A stretch of 64,000 nucleotides of DNA. Source: Brassica napus. Taxonomy: Eukaryota > Streptophyta > Magnoliopsida > Brassicales > Brassicaceae. The notes beneath the pieces were generated by a model. It was not told the origin of the DNA, did no database searches, and was given only the letters and a program-made list of their open reading frames with translations. Below are positions 32,211 through 45,613 of the stretch, in pieces (position 1 is the first letter of the stretch; every line of letters starts with the position of its first letter). The translations under genes were made by a program, and so were the position numbers. The stretch is taken from positions 806,001 to 870,000 of the forward strand of contig NC_063438.1 of the NCBI RefSeq assembly GCF_020379485.1. Reading direction: 5' to 3'.

Positions 32211-35202
32211 CATGCATGAAGTTTGCTATGTCAATAGCCAAAAGAAAAAAGGTTATCATCTTTACCCTAAATATCGAACTATGTCTTCTCTTAAGCGTTT
32301 ATAGATCTTGTAATAATATTTTTTGTCCATCTGTTTGTTGATATAAGATAGACTATCCTTGTATAGCTTAAGGTGAATTGAGAGATTGAGTCATGTTATA
32401 GGAAAAGTCAAAGTTCAAAGCACCAAAAAAAAAATCTATATGCTCTTTTGCAACGAAGGAATAAGAAAAAAGTTAGTTCCTTAACTGTCTTGTAAGTACT
32501 TTAAATGTTCAACTAAATTGATAGATGGATAGTTCTCCTATATTATCTAATCTATTAAGTCTAACAAAAGGGAGAAGAAATATCTACTTTAAGTTGCCAA
32601 TAAAAAAAAAAAAATCCACTTTAAGAATGTTCTGTCACATTTGGATATTTTGAAGAAACAAAGGGAAAAGTTAATTCAGTACTGATGGAAAAAAAATATT
32701 CAACTTAACGGCTAGTCATTCTTTGTTGCACATTGTTTAAGGAATGCTTTGAGTATTATATATGTTTGTTCAGTGCTTGATTCTCGCTTTCTGTGTTTGC
32801 TTAGTTCATCTTGTTTCTCTATTTGTGTGTCAGTTTAGTTGCTGATTCTCTGTTTTCGTATCTGTTTTTACTTCTTTGTTTACGTTTTTGCCTCTGTTTG
32901 GTTTTTCTTGATTCTCTGGTTAATTACTTCTTGCTCTGTTTCTGTTTGTTAGTTCTTCTTTATCATCCCAAAGTCAAAATTTATCTCACTGATTATAAGT
33001 AATTTATGTTTGCAACTCCAAAAACCCAAAACCCAAAATGGTTTTACAGTTTCTGTGTTGGTTACATGGCTGCTCGTTTTCTGGTACTAATTATAACTAA
33101 CAGTCCATGTTCTTTATCTTCTTATAATGACAGTGGATTAAATGGAAGAACAAAAAAATAACTCTCTACAAATCTCTTGATAAAGTGAAAGCAGGTAAAA
33201 ATATAGAATTTAAACATAAAATATGCTATCGTTTTTGACAGCTAATATCAATTAATTATCATATTATTTAAAAAGAAGATGTAGACAACAGCAGTGGAAA
33301 ACTTAAAAAGAACCGAAGATACGTTCAGTAAAATGTTGGTTTAGTTTTATGTAACTACGTTGGTTTAGTTTAAGTAATGTGGTTCCATTTTATATAAGCA
33401 GCGTGTAATATTATTGTAACATTTTTGACAGGGTCCAAAAATTAATAACAACCTTGTAACAGTAGATAAAAAATAGGACTCTAAATTAATAGATTAGATA
33501 TTTGATCGTTTAATTCATTTATCTATTCTATAGTTTATGTTTATGTTTTCTTCCTGTGGAGGAAACTCAGGAAAGGCTTATTTAATCATGTAAACCAGTC
33601 AACCACGATATAAATACTTTTTCTAGTCCACACTACTGAATTTCTTCTTGTAACATTTTTTTCTCCAGATTATTGAAAGCCTCTTAAAGTTGATATTCAA
33701 AACAATGTACATATGAGAATTGTGTAAGTGATGCAATAACACATAACCATACATATGATAATTCCTATTTTGATTCTCTTATAACATTAAATTATCTTAA
33801 GGGAAATTACTTGTATCCACATCATATAAATAATGATAGCTACACCATTAAATTTCCATACAATAAATCACAAAGGTGTAGATTAAAATTTTAAAATATT
33901 TCTGTAGCCCTATAAGCTTTTCAGTCCCATAAATCATTGACTGTGTAAACGACCTACTTCTTTGTTTGATGTAAAAAAAGTAAACGAGCGACCGTTTCTT
34001 ATGTATTTAAGGACTAAACATAAAATTTGATTGTTCTAAAAACTGAATTAATGCAATTAGAATATTAGAGAAAGAACTAGGGGAGGAGGAGCGTGGGGTA
34101 TCATTGAAATTAGGGAAAATGAGAGGACAAGAACATTTAATGCCTCTTTGTTCGTATTCTCTGCCCATTCAATTTCTCATCTCAGATTCCAAATTTCTAT
34201 TAAAACTATCTTTCCTCTTCATTTTTTTCTTTTGAAAAAAACATGATATTTCCTAGCTATATACTGTACTTTTTAACTGCTACAGTACTAACTCTCTATC
34301 TATATATGTTAGCTGGGTTACGGTGAAAAGACTGTAAATAAAATCATTATTCAATAAACCACAGCTCAGTAATATTATAACAATGAAACAAAGAAAACCA
34401 AAAGCTAAAGAAAATATTATATGCAAAAGCTATAAAAAGTGTGGATCTCAAGGTAATGAACATGAAGACCCTTTCTCAAATGTCTATTGATGGAGACCCT
34501 TACTTGTCAAAAACTTTTATTCACTGTATTTTTAACCATTTCTTCGATGTATCTCCATCAATCTTTGTTTACACCTCTTCATTTCCACAGACATATATCA
34601 TATGTGTGTGTGTACGTTTTGTTCTTACGTATAAACATATACGTAACATACAACACTAAAACCCGCAGTAGGATTTGTCCCCGTAGTCAGTGGCGTATCC
34701 AAACTCATAATATAAAAATTACACTATGTCACGGTTTACGAGTCTCAAGTCACGAAAGTACAAAATTCATGATATAAAAATTACACAATCTCGCACTGAA
34801 AAAAAGATTACACAATCTTTCTTAGTCATAGTACCATTATTATACTATTAGTCGAAGTTATTTACGATTAGTACTTGTATGTATTTAATCTAACACAATC
34901 TACATAACAACTACATTTGTTTAAGGATTCCTTTTGGTGTCATTGTGAATGTTGTGATTACGAAAAACTCATTATATAACAGTGGGGTAGATGGGCTTTT
35001 ATTCACTTAAGACTAGTCCAATGTAATCTCCTTTCATTTTTAAAACTTACAAGGGATAATGGGCCTAGAAAATCTACGACGGGCCTTGGTTCGTATTGGG
35101 CCTTTTCTCTAGATTACTTTTTGTGGTCAACTTTTCCGAGAAAAAGATAACAGGTAACACATTCAATGTAAGAGATAAGCATTGGGGGTGGGGGAGAGTG
35201 GG

Positions 35203-35234
<32 letters not shown>

Positions 35235-38195
35235 TAAAATCTACAGTTTTATGACTAATATCGAAATTGTTTGGGTGGTAGAAATAGATCGAAACCTAAA
35301 GCAAAAGAACAGATAACATGACTAAAATAGCTGAAGGTCTTTGGTCAGGCAAAGTCAGCACCAAAACCTAATCTTCGGTTTTTCTCTTGACATGGTATTA
35401 TCAACTTCTATGACTATACTATCATTTAACATTTCTATAGCTAATATAATTAATAGCTTTGATTATGATGCAAATAAGCAATTAGTTAGATCTTTCTTCT
35501 ATGATGAACGTACTTGTACTTCCTTATACTGTAGTCTGTAGATATTCTTTCCACGTAGAAAGGGAAACCAACCAAACAAAAAAAAAGAAAATTCTAATAC
35601 GGATGAAGTTCATGTCCTATCATCACTCGTTATCTTCATTAATTTTTGCTTGTTCATTTTGGTTTCTTTTTTTTTTGTGACTTGGGACATTTTGTTCATT
35701 TTATTTTCTTCCTGCTTTGGTTTTTTTTTTACGAGAAAGATTTTGTTTCTTCTTTTTTTAAAAGTTGTAGTTTATGACCTGTAACATATATAGTATAACT
35801 ATATTTCTTGTACAAAAGTTAACTGCGAAACTCTGGTTCAATAGCTGATCCAACATACATTTTCCACAGAAAATTGTTGATGTCTGTAACATGCTTATTT
35901 TAAGATGGATTTGCTTGTTAATTTACTCGGTAAGAAAAGTCGAGCCGCTTTATTTTCCAATATCGCTTTAACGAGTAGTAGTAGTTAAAGAAGTAGGGTA
36001 AGATTGTTGGCCACTTGAGTCGTTTATGACACAGAATTTGCACTTATTATATATCCTTTTTGATAATAACATTATAAAACCAATGATGAATTTGACCAAA
36101 AGTAATTGGATCTTTCTTTTTCATTTATTAATTCTATAAAGCAATTATCAGGGAAAGATAAGCTTTTTTAAGACGGTGCAAAATGTCTCTTCCTCATTGG
36201 CTCGAGTTGGCATCATGTGTTGACACCATTAGATATTAAGATTACAGATTAATCGATCTAGTAATACTTTCTCGCAGTACATTTTTGTAACCTTTTGCGG
36301 GGAAAAAAAATAGAATGTGGTCTTAGAATACTTTTTTTATTTTGGCTAAGATTAGAATACTAATTTAGTGTAGTTTTAAAACACTATTGTTGTTGAACAA
36401 AATGTTAGTCGTAAAACAACGTTTATTTTTTTCAAAAAAAAAAAAAAAACAACAACGTTTATTTTAGAACTTATGACTAGGTTTGATTCTCGTGGTCGTG
36501 GAGTGTTATATAAATACGTGTAAATATCGGATGCGAAGTATCATAGTTTCATCAGAGATGTTTATTAATTATATGCAGAAACAAAATATGGATATTTTAG
36601 AAGAACCAAACTATTTTCACTGTTTCATACCATAGGTGTACATAGCCATCAAATAAAAACAAAGAACTTTGCGAAACGTGAAACCCTACTAATTAATTGA
36701 AAATATAGAAGCAGAACTACACGAGGCAAGTCGTGGAGCTTGCAAATACAAACAAGACAAGGAATTATTTTCCGAAATTAAAATTTAATTTTTTGAGAAT
36801 TTGTCTTCTACTACGGCTCTTATCAGACACCGCAACATTTAAGTAAGCCGCGACGCGTGTGACTTTTTGCCGGGCCAAAATAGGCAGGAACCACCATAAA
36901 TCAAGTGACACGCCAACTCTTTTTCAACTTTCATGTCCGAAAGCAAAGATATCTCATTCTCTGATCACAACCAGTTGGCTAGTTTTCAGTGGCCGAACTT
37001 GATGGTTTTGATTGCCACTTTTCTAAATTTCAAGTCTAATTTACATGTTTATCTCCTATATATAAAGATAAATGTCAACTGAAATTACCTTAAGATTTGT
37101 ATTGTGGTTAATTTTTTTTTTCCGAAGATAAGATGAATTCTGTATTGGGTGAAAGCTATAGGTTGGAAAATGTCAAGCATAGATGGCCCAAAATAATTGG
37201 TGTTTGTATTAATTAGTCAAAAGAAATATCCGACAAGCAAGGTGAACGAAAACCTTAAACTAATCACGCGCGAAAGCAAGAATTAAAGTCGCTATTCACA
37301 TTACTGCTAATATTTGTTAAATTGTTATCGTTGTCGTCACCGCGAAGAAAAAAAAAATACTATGATCATAATCTCTTTTTCGAAAATAATATAAGAAATA
37401 TTTTTTTAAGACTTTTTTGGTTGAAACATAGATCACTCTATCTGGTGAAAAAGTCCACAAGTGATCAACAATTTAGTTGGCAATACGTCCACGAAAATTT
37501 AGAGTACTTGATTACATTTTTTGTCTCAAAATATATTTGTTTTAGAATGCATAGAGTCCAAATTTTCTCAATGATCTTGTAACATAAAATTCTAATTTGA
37601 AAATCAATAAAAGATCTTCAGAAAGAATCAAGAAAGGAATATTTGGAGATAGGGCGATCCTATCTAGATATCCTAAATTGGTTTAAAATCAGGATTCATG
37701 TGTAAACATTTATAGTATGCAAACAGATATTTTTCTGATAAAATACAATGTAAATACCACAATCTAAATCGCTAAAATGCTCATGTAAACGTTTTTTAAA
37801 ATATGTAATAATTTAGAAAGAGTGTTTGGGCGTTTCTATTTGGCGATACTTTTGGAAAAGAAAATTAAAAGTGATATTTATAAGAAAGATTTATAAAATA
37901 GCATAGTTATCTAAAAGAAGAAAATAAAAAGGTGGAAATTATTAATCAGTAGTTAGATGATTAGTTCACGTTGAAATGAAACTCGACTTAACAAGTGAAA
38001 GCGACGACTCTATAAGCAGCCAAAATCCGCCCCTATTGCTACCTGTCGACACACAAATCGTTTAGCTCAAAAAGAATAAAAAAACTTGCAATAAAGCAAC
38101 TTAAAGTTTATATCTTATTATATACAACAAAAATTCGAAAAATTCATTATATCATCAAAAAAATTGAACGTAATAATCTTAGCCTCAACACCACA
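32211..38195. other. Intergenic, upstream of ATHB-7
   Basis: Six kilobases without a recognisable gene. It holds a cluster of TGGGCY motifs at 34991-35103 and a G-homopolymer at 35204-35232. The right end must include the ATHB-7 promoter. Open frames of 60-96 codons (32811, 34441, 34487, 35341, 37322) match nothing I know. Confidence 0.5.
35204..35232 (+). repeat. Poly-G run of 29 bases
   Basis: 29 consecutive G follow a G-rich lead-in from about 35184 (GGGGG and GGG runs). This is very unusual in an AT-rich plant intergenic region and can form G-quadruplexes. Confidence 0.97.
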
Positions 38196-38201
38196 TATAT
38201 A
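38196..38201 (+). promoter_or_regulatory. TATA box of ATHB-7
   Basis: ACATATATAGAG about 76 bp upstream of the ATG, the best TATA match at a fitting distance. It implies a leader of about 45 bases. Confidence 0.6.
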
Positions 38202-38271
38202 GAGAGCCAGCATCTCAAAAACAGAGATTCAAAAAATATATAAAAATACATCATAAATCCTCTCAGGTTAG

Positions 38272-39273
38272 ATGACAGAAGGAGAGGAATATTGTCTAGC
38301 GAGGATGTCAGTAGATCCTTTCATGGCCATGAAGAAGAGCAATTACAATAAGAACAATCAGAGAAGGTTTAGTGACGAGCAGATCAAATCACTTGAGATG
38401 ATGTTCGAGTCTGAGACAAAGCTTGAGCCAAGGAAGAAGGTTCAGTTAGCCAGAGAGCTTGGCTTGCAGCCCAGGCAAGTGGCCATATGGTTTCAGAACA
38501 AGAGGGCTCGTTGGAAATCGAAGCAGCTCGAGACAGAGTTCAACATTCTCAAACAAAACTATAACGACTTGGCTTCTCAGTTTGAGTCACTCAAGAAAGA
38601 AAAGCAAGCTTTAGTCTCTGAGGTATTGTTATCTTAACATAATTAATTAAAGAGGTTGATCACATGATTTGATAGGAACCCATGCTTTAATGGTTATAAA
38701 CTGCAATTAATGATTAAAAAATGTGTTTAGTGGTTATAAACTTCAGTTAAGGACTGATCATGTGATTAAAAAAATCTTTGTTTGAATGTTTAACTGAAGC
38801 AAGTAATAGATCTTTAATGAGTTGTTGACATGTAACACATGTTATAACTTTTTATGCAGTTGCATAGACTAAACGAAGAGGTGCAAAAAACGCACGAAGA
38901 GAAAAGACTATGTTGTGGTGATCAAGCAGCGGTGGTGGCTCTAAGCAGCACAGATCATGAATCAGAAAACGAAGAGAACACAAGGCGTGAACAGGAGGAG
39001 GAGGTTAGGCCAGAGATGGAAGTGTGTGAGAAGGGTGATGATGGGGTTCTGTGTGGTCATCATAATGATGATTATGATGATGGTGGGTACAATAACGACA
39101 TCAAGAGAGAGTATTTTGGTGGGTTTGGGGAAGAAGCAGATCACCTGATGAACATTGTGGAGCCAGCTGATAGTTGCTTAACATCATCTGATGACTGGGG
39201 AGGTTTCAAATCAAATGCTAATCTCTTGGACCAATCCAGCAGCAATTGCCCATGGTGGGATTTTTGGTCATGA
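38272..39273 (+). CDS. ATHB-7: HD-Zip class I transcription factor ATHB-7
   Basis: A nuclear transcription factor that binds CAATNATTG-type sites as a dimer. The family member ATHB-7 is induced by ABA and water deficit and restrains growth. The two exons are 38272-38622 and 38860-39273 (GT-AG), giving 254 aa. The homeodomain is at about residues 28-84 ('[20 protein letters not shown]', '[15 protein letters not shown]'; recognition helix intact). A leucine zipper follows at once (about 86-125, starting '[12 protein letters not shown]') and is interrupted by the intron after residue 117, as usual for this clade. The acidic C-terminal half includes 'IKREYFGGF' and '[18 protein letters not shown]' and ends in an aromatic 'CPWWDFWS' tail, a likely activation motif. 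Both the sequence and the position match At2g46680. Confidence 0.95.
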
Positions 39274-40157
39274 AAAAAGCGATAGCTTAGTCTTTTGAGC
39301 TCAAATATCATATGGTTTTTGTCTGTATAAATTGTGTTAGAAAGAGTAGTATATTCTCCCAGTTAGTCTTTGTAATTCTGTATTAAGTAGTAGTATTAAG
39401 TAATTATCATGCTTTGTAGCTAAGTAGTAAGTTTAAGACTTGATTTGGATGAATAATGGATCAAAGGCAGAGAATCATTATATAATAATATATAGTTTGT
39501 GCATCAAGATGTAATGATCAAGGCAAGAGCTAAGTTTATGTTTTCGTTACAAAACATTTGTATTGGGAACACGAGAAGAATGATGAATGCTAATTAACAA
39601 CATCTTCTCAACTGATCGATCTAAACATGCAGACAAATTTACATTCCAGAGATTACCAAAAAAAAATTACATTGCAGAAGAAGTTTATTCGATTCAAGGA
39701 TTGTATGTAACTTATTTACTTATTGATGTGTCCAGAAGCTTCTCCCTGCGAAGAACTTTGTTAGTACTTTTTTTACAAAAATTATGCCTCTTCATATCAA
39801 ACACCTGATCACGACGTCGTTGAGCTACAGATCCTATAGGCCTTCTTACGATGTATTCAGCCAATATTTCAGGCTTTTGACAAACTTTAATACTTTTTTT
39901 TTTTTTTGTCAACTAACTTTAATACCTTCAACTCTTCAAGTGCTATTCTGTACAATTTTATGACTTGTGAGTTATCTGGGCTTTTAAGCAAATTTATTTA
40001 TAAATGGGCTTTAAGCTCTACAATATGTCTGGCCTTTTGCCAAACTTTAATATCTTCATATATTATTCGATTATAACCTTGGGCTGGAACTGCACGGTAT
40101 TTCTTTTTTCTGTTGCGATAATTCTTTTTTTTTTCATTTTATATAGATCCGATAACG

Positions 40158-40159
<2 letters not shown>

Positions 40160-40192
<33 letters not shown>
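40160..40192. repeat. (TA)n microsatellite, about 16 units
   Basis: Uninterrupted TA run of about 33 bp. Confidence 0.95.
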
Positions 40193-40195
<3 letters not shown>

Positions 40196-41422
40196 TGCAT
40201 CGTATTCGTAAGCTAGAGTTTGACAATTGAAAGTTGCCATGTAAGAGGGTCGGTTACTCAGTTGTATACTTATTGACATACGTTTCTACAGTTAAATTGT
40301 AATGAAATACAAATATTTTTTATGAAATTTCAAATTTATTACATCCTTCAATGAAATTCAAATATTAGTCATGGTTTGATTACAAAAGTGACAAAGTAAT
40401 AACAATTTTGTCCAAAAATAAGACAAAGTAATAACAAAATTGGTTGTTTTAATTTAAAACAATGTGGTACTGCCTTGCTCTTTGTCTAACTTATTATTCT
40501 TATCATTTCTAGTATTCAATAGCAAGCCTTTTGTAATAAAAAAATAGTTATCTTTTTTTTTTAACGTTAGATATATTATACTATTACAAACTCTGATAAA
40601 TATTACAGACAATTTTACTTGCCTTATGAGAATTTATGTTTGACTGCATCACCTGAACCGTCCTATCGAATTCATACTTGGTACTCTTTGTGCCATGTTG
40701 TAAATCTCTTGTATGTCGTTTTTCCATTAATTCACATAATTCTATATTTTCTGGGAATTAAAACTCAAACTTCATAATGTAGAAGCATCAATGAACCTTT
40801 GATCAAACCACTGTACTAAAAAGACGTCCACAAAAAAAAATTGTCCTAAGTTCGCAAAATTTGGTTAAAAATTAGTTCGTAAAATATAATGAAATAATGA
40901 GAGAGATCGTTTTAATCAAAAAATGACAGAGATCGATACAGTCAAAAAAAATTATTTCATACATATTCGAAAGTTATTTAATTAATAAGAATTATTCAAA
41001 GTGTGCAAAAGGGAGAAAAAATATAATGATGCATGAGCTTTTGGTAGGGGAATCTCCAAGGTGTAGAGAGACTTTGCATCCAAGTTTTTTTTTTGGGTCT
41101 AATCTTTGTATGCAAGTTGAGTCCATGCGACTCCAACAATACACTATAATCATCAGAATCAAATCTTCACCCAACTTAGACTGTGCGATCGAATATTAAT
41201 ATACTTTTTTTTTAACATTAAATATTGATAGTACGTAAGACACAATACGAGGCATGCACAATGATTTGATTTGGAAATCGCGAGACGCAGATATGAAATA
41301 TATATGTTAATTATATTTATCGATCTATGTCCTCCATAAACTTATAATTCGAGATCGATCGTACTAATTGCATGTATTTAACTACGATGATGATGTTCAC
41401 ACACCTCCATGCACTAGAATTA

Positions 41423-41673
41423 TACTCTATGTTTCATTATAACAAATGTTTATAACTTCTCTTTGTTCTATTTCATTTTTTTTCAAATTCTTATACAAGT
41501 TTTTATTTATTTAGTAAGTTATAATTATTAGTACTCTGCAATATTTTTTGCTATTAGTTTGAATATTTTTATTACATGTTAACTAAATTCTTTATGTAAA
41601 AGGTAAAAAAAAAAAAAAATTTAGCTCACACAATTTTAACCAAAACCTGTTATAAAATGAGACAAAAGGAATA
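41423..41673. mobile_element. Stowaway-like MITE
   Basis: About 251 bp, from 'tactctatgtttcattataa' to 'tataaaatgagacaaaagga' and 'ata'. The ends are inverted copies ('gtttcattataacaaa' facing 'ctgttataaaatgagac') with TA flanks. Confidence 0.65.
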
Positions 41674-42148
41674 TGAAATTACCAAACCAATGGTTTTACT
41701 ATTTTATATAAATAATATAAAATAGAGAAATTTTATAAGAGATATAATTTACTTTAATTTTTTAAAATAACATTATCAAAATATAGAGTAAAAATAGAGA
41801 TTGCTATTTTTCCTATATATAAAAGAAAAAATAACAATTTCTATTTTTACAAAAGAAATAAATGGATTGAAATAGTTTTGACTCCAGTGTTTTTATAGGG
41901 ATAAAGATATCAATAAGTTGGAGTTGTAGAAGCAGCTATATTCTCTTTTAAATATTATATATATCTAAAGTTATATATTCGAGCTTTCATGAAAATAACA
42001 GGTTGCGCTATATCTTGCTTACCCTTTTTCCCCTGCAGATCTTACTTTAATTTAGTAGATTTTGAATATCGTGAGCATGGAAAAAAATAAGAAGGTCAAC
42101 TTTATCTAATTGTCTCGAGAGGTTGCCCATACGGTACCTTAAAAAAGA

Positions 42149-42922
42149 TCCCTTATATATTAAAAGAGAAACATTGTCATAAATACATTCACACTATAAT
42201 AGACACGCGGCAGCTTTACAATGATTTGATAATAAATATGATAACGCGTTCACACTATATAATTTATATTTTTAATATAAAACTCATATACATAGTTCTA
42301 ATAAAACTTTAGATTTTTCGTTTCGAATCAAAACAAATAACGAATCAAAATCTAAACTATATATATATATATATATATTATTTTTATTGTTTACGGATAA
42401 AGTCAGGCAAAATATTTTTAAATTTTGATTCGATTCGTTATCCGTTTTGATTTGAACAAAAAATATGGATATCCGTAACTCTACGAAGCAAATCAGTTAC
42501 TAAAATACAATTTAAAAAAAACAAATCACAAATTCCAATATTTTTAGGAACAGATATCAAATTTGATATGTTATATGCATATATATACATATATGTACAG
42601 AATTATATATATATGTTATATATATTATAGTTTATATAAGTTTACAATATTTTATGAATTAAATTTATTATAATAGGTATTAAAGTTTAAAAAGTTAAAT
42701 AATATTTTATTTTGTAATAAAATATTATTATTAAAATTTTCAATTATTTAATAAATTTTATTTTATTTACAGATTAAAATAATGGTTATATTTTAGGAGA
42801 TTAAAAATAAAAAAATAACTTAAAACCGAACCGATATACAGATTAAACAGATTTAATGTGTTTTTATTAAAATTAACAAAACTAATAATCACATTCCGCG
42901 TAAGGCGCGGATTATTACCTAG
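42149..42922 (+). mobile_element. Non-autonomous Helitron F, 774 bp
   Basis: The 5' end after host A is 'TCCCTTATATATTAAAAGAG' followed by 'AAACATTGTCAT'. The 3' end has a perfect hairpin CCGCG-TAAGG-CGCGG (42896-42910), then 'attattac', CTAG (42919-42922) and host T. All Helitron marks are present, and no Rep/helicase gene. Confidence 0.82.
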
Positions 42923-44822
42923 TAACAAATTAAAAGGGAAGAGACCAAGCTTTGAAATTATAGCACAAGTTGGTAAACATGAAGCGATTAGGCACATGCA
43001 TTGCGAAGCTTTTATGGTTAGTTTTATAAATGTTAGAACCGGCTCTACTAGTAAGTCATAGTATATCATAATAGCGTCGAAAAAGGTTTTTGCTTGATCT
43101 CTATGCATATATTCAGACACAGTTAGTGTAGTCTTCCATAATATTCTATCGAGGAAAAAGAAATGAAATCGAAATGAAATAATAGTCTAAGAATAGGTTT
43201 TCAATAATTACAGGGTTCGAGATGGCTGTTCTGATTTCTGATTAAGACCTTGGCATGGAATCTATTCATCATTCAAATTGTTATGCAAAGGTACGTTGGG
43301 CAATCTAAGAGCATTTTATGAGGAGTTCTCAACTATGGAGTTATTTATACATTTATATGTGTAAATATGTAAAAGTAATAATATTTAATTATAGATATTT
43401 AAAAAAATAAGAATTTCATGCTGAAATATTTCAAATAAAATATTTTTGGATATTCATGAGATACTCTCTTTACAAATGTTAATTTGTAACTAGTTTAATT
43501 TATAGAAAATTTAATCAAGTAATTCAACTTTATTAAATTACTAATATAAATTAAGTTAGTGTTTCAATTTTAAAAACTTAATAAGGTTGCTCTGGTATAG
43601 TGTTTTGTTATTAAGAACATTAATAGAAAATACTGCAAGTGAGACACTAACTGTGTGTTAAAGAAACAAGAGTGAATTGGTTTAAAACCCTAAAAAAATG
43701 AAAATACCTATGATGTGACTAGTTTGTGTCTATGGAGAAAGTATAACATTGTGGAATTTAGGGTATTTGTTTAATTAGAATAAAACTTTAGTGTATGGAG
43801 TGCAATTTCCCAAGAAACAATTAATTATTAGAGATATACTAGTCCACAAGATATATCTTAATATCTTATTGACTAGATGTTACAGACCGTTAACTAAATT
43901 CTGATTATAAAGTGAATCATATTAGCTGACAAAAAAAGTGAATCATATTAAATCTGTGAAGTTCAAACAAAAAATATTATATAACTAATATTGAAATAAG
44001 GATTAAATATATATATATATATATCATAATGATAGATAAATTCTATTAGTAATTGAGATATGTTTAAATCTTGTGTATATACACAACTTTTTAAGTCATT
44101 ATAATACAACTCAATAATATATCTATTATATTATATTTTGCAACATCATAAATTTAAAATTGAAAACTTTTCAAGGTTAATTTTGAAGATATTGGATGCG
44201 TTTATTGTGGATAAGTCAGTGTCAATTTTTTGTGTAGTTAAACTTGTTAGTCTAACGATTTAAGTGATAATATTATTTAGTTAAAGATAAATGTGTAAGT
44301 GTTTAAAGTTAACAAAACAAAGTTAAGCATATGCGTTTGCTAAAAAATAAAAGGAGCAGAGGTGATAACACCCTACTGGAGCAAACGAATCTAAATATTT
44401 TTTTTTTCTTTTCTAGTTTTCTTTCTTGTATATTAATTTCATTTGTATTAAAGTAAAGCAGAGACATAGACAAAACAGTAAAGTAAAGACCATATTCGTT
44501 AAAGCTTTCATTTCATCGTCAGCTGTGGACAGAAATCATTTTAGAAATTATTCAGAGATCTAAAGTTAAGCATCGAGCATATTCTCTGACAAATAACAAT
44601 TTGACTAAAAAGAAAAAAAAACTCTCGTGTCAAAGAACAATTAGTTTTTATATTTCCTTCTTAGCATTGAACAGAATGCTTTCGTTGAGAAGTCAAAATA
44701 AACTTGAATCTAATCATATATTTCGAGATATCATAAAAAAGAGAACAAATATTCAATAATCTGCCTTTGTTATTTGTTTTTGTCTCCTCTCTCAGTTCGT
44801 CTTTCTGTGAAATAAAGAAAGA
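42923..44822. other. Intergenic
   Basis: AT-rich with no recognised gene. 'gagcattttatgaggagttc' near 43311 looks like the edge of another Brassica MITE, but I could not find its other end. Confidence 0.45.
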
Positions 44823-44830
44823 CGTGGACA

Positions 44831-45179
44831 CAGTGCCGGTCCTGAGATATTTCGGGTCCAATACGAAACCAAAAATATAGGCTCTATCTAATAAATTAAA
44901 ATTTTAAATTATTAAAATTCTAATTTACATTTAAGAATTACAATATCCTTAAAATTTATAAAAGTATCAGTTCTGAAAATTATCTTTCTATTTCATTTTA
45001 TATAAGAGAATGAAAAAAAAATTAAACATTTATCATGTTATATGTTCAAAACACATCTTAGAACTGATTTTTCCTTTCATTAGCTAACAATAAAAACAGA
45101 AAATGCAAACCCAAAAAACCTATACAATTTGTAGGCCCCATGCAAATGTTTCTCAGGTATCTGTTCAAGCCCGGGCCTG
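44831..45179. mobile_element. hAT-type MITE with perfect 8-bp target duplication
   Basis: 349 bp flanked by CGTGGACA at 44823-44830 and 45180-45187. The left end is CAGTGCCGGTCCTGAG; the inverted right end is CAGGCCCGGGCTTGAA, 11 of 16 bases matching. An 8-bp duplication and CAG...CTG ends are hAT marks. It is non-coding. Confidence 0.85.
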
Positions 45180-45186
45180 CGTGGAC

Positions 45187-45272
45187 AAACGATTTAACGG
45201 AATTGTGTGAACATTTTCCTTTACCATATTAGGATATAAAACGATTTAACGGAATTGTGTGAACATTTTCCT
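45187..45272. repeat. 34-bp direct repeat, 52-bp spacing
   Basis: The block beginning 'aaacgatttaacggaattgt' and ending 'acattttcct' occurs at 45187-45220 and again at 45239-45272 without change. It lies directly right of the hAT target duplication. Confidence 0.93.
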
Positions 45273-45323
45273 CTGCATTTGTAGCTGATTATGTGATTGT
45301 TAAATGTGCATTCGTTGCTGTTT

Positions 45324-45613
45324 CAGGGATTGATTGGTAAGTGATGTGATTTCATATTTTTACTGTAGAAATATTGCTGTGGTTTTTATTGTTTTGGCTT
45401 TAGATTTTTAATTTTTAAAAGTCTTTAAATTTGGGCTGTAGGTTTTTGTCTCTGCAGAGAAATTGTAAAGACATAAATTCAAAGAAGTGCTGTAAATTTT
45501 ATAAAATGGCTATAAACTTAAAAAAAAATAGAAATCAATATTGGTGTAGATTTAGTGCTCTAGAAAGAAATGAGGCTGTAGAGAGCACTCACAGCCACTA
45601 CCAATCACACCCT
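45324..45613. mobile_element. Possible second hAT-like MITE
   Basis: The left end 'cagggattgattggtaagtg' faces the right end 'cactaccaatcacaccctc' in inverted orientation. Repeated 'gctgta' motifs fill the inside. No target duplication could be confirmed. An 86-codon open frame at 45431-45691 overlaps it and is not taken as a gene. Confidence 0.5.

Larger units (their letters stand above)
39274..42148. other. Intergenic, 3' of ATHB-7
   Basis: Holds a TA microsatellite at 40160-40192 and a MITE at 41423-41673, followed by an AT-rich, partly self-complementary stretch at 41690-41880. No gene recognised. Confidence 0.5.
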
